DNA of 21,421 nt, from IMG/VR virus record IMGVR_UViG_3300030109_004846, positions 1 to 21,421 of that record. One strand, written 5' to 3'. This DNA is from a virus. A model generated the notes under the pieces. It was not told the origin of the DNA and did not search any database. It saw nothing but the letters and a program-made list of their open reading frames with translations. Below, one piece after another: positions 21,344 to 21,421 of this stretch. Within the stretch, counting starts at the first letter, position 1. Each line of letters begins with the position of its first letter. The translations under genes and the position numbers were made by a program.

Positions 21344-21421
21344 GCTGTGGCCTCCTTAACCTGTTGCGTTTGAGTTGTACCCCTAGCTGCAAGAGCCTGG
21401 GTGTAATGCGTATAGAAAGAT
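21340..21421 (-). CDS. C-terminal end of an unknown gene (truncated by window edge)
   Basis: The minus-strand frame is open from the window edge to TGA at 21340-21342, which overlaps the ssDNA-binding protein start as ATGA. The visible 26 residues end in ALAARGTTQTQQVKEATA. Only the stop and the coupling pattern support it; a replication-operon gene is expected here, but its identity cannot be read. Confidence 0.55.
   Translation of the reverse strand, partial: SFYTHYTQALAARGTTQTQQVKEATA
21351..21357 (-). promoter_or_regulatory. Consensus ribosome binding site AAGGAGG
   Basis: On the minus strand AAGGAGG lies 7 bases before the ATG of the ssDNA-binding gene. It is the strongest ribosome site in the window, in line with the high copy number an SSB needs. 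Confidence 0.85.

Overview
The window looks like the late half, plus the end of the replication block, of a tailed dsDNA phage genome (Caudoviricetes), most likely a marine podovirus. The evidence is a nearly gap-free array of overlapping genes, an AT-rich base composition (about 40% GC by eye), a self-cleaving tail fibre, a string of glycine/alanine-rich ejection-type proteins with no tape measure, sheath or baseplate gene, and several small protein types I associate with marine phages. Kinship to HMO-2011-type or pelagiphage-like podoviruses is inference; the capsid, portal, terminase and polymerase genes lie outside the window. I see no tRNA, rRNA, CRISPR array or insertion sequence, and no gene-free stretch longer than 50 bases.

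Plus strand, 1-17787, is one continuous transcription direction. It opens with the 3' part of a tail fibre with an S74 chaperone domain (1-1089), followed by a small unknown protein and a 2OG-Fe(II) oxygenase-like protein (1449-2153). A mixed structure/lysis block follows (2137-8409). It holds two small holin-like membrane proteins, a large tail/neck-type structural protein, an M15 peptidase endolysin, a cysteine-rich small protein, an EF-hand membrane protein, another membrane protein, three very basic small proteins and an overlapping i-spanin/o-spanin pair. A 13-codon leader ORF (8414-8455) leads into four large virion proteins of probable ejection/internal type (8455-17428). The strand ends with a DUF1064-like PD-(D/E)XK nuclease (17425-17787).

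Minus strand, 21421-17784, runs the other way and carries replication/recombination genes: the 3' end of an unknown gene, a DUF669-like ssDNA-binding protein with a Gln/Pro-rich tail, two short overlapping genes (49 and 50 codons), an SF2 DEAH helicase with a zinc ribbon, and a RecB/Cas4-like exonuclease. The two convergent operons meet with a 4-base overlap of stop codons.

The genes appear to divide the labour as follows: the minus block handles DNA unwinding, end processing and ssDNA protection, and the plus block builds the tail, fibre and ejection apparatus and lyses the cell through holin(s), endolysin and spanins. Translation looks heavily coupled: seven junctions on the plus strand are TAATG and several more are ATGA or GTGA.
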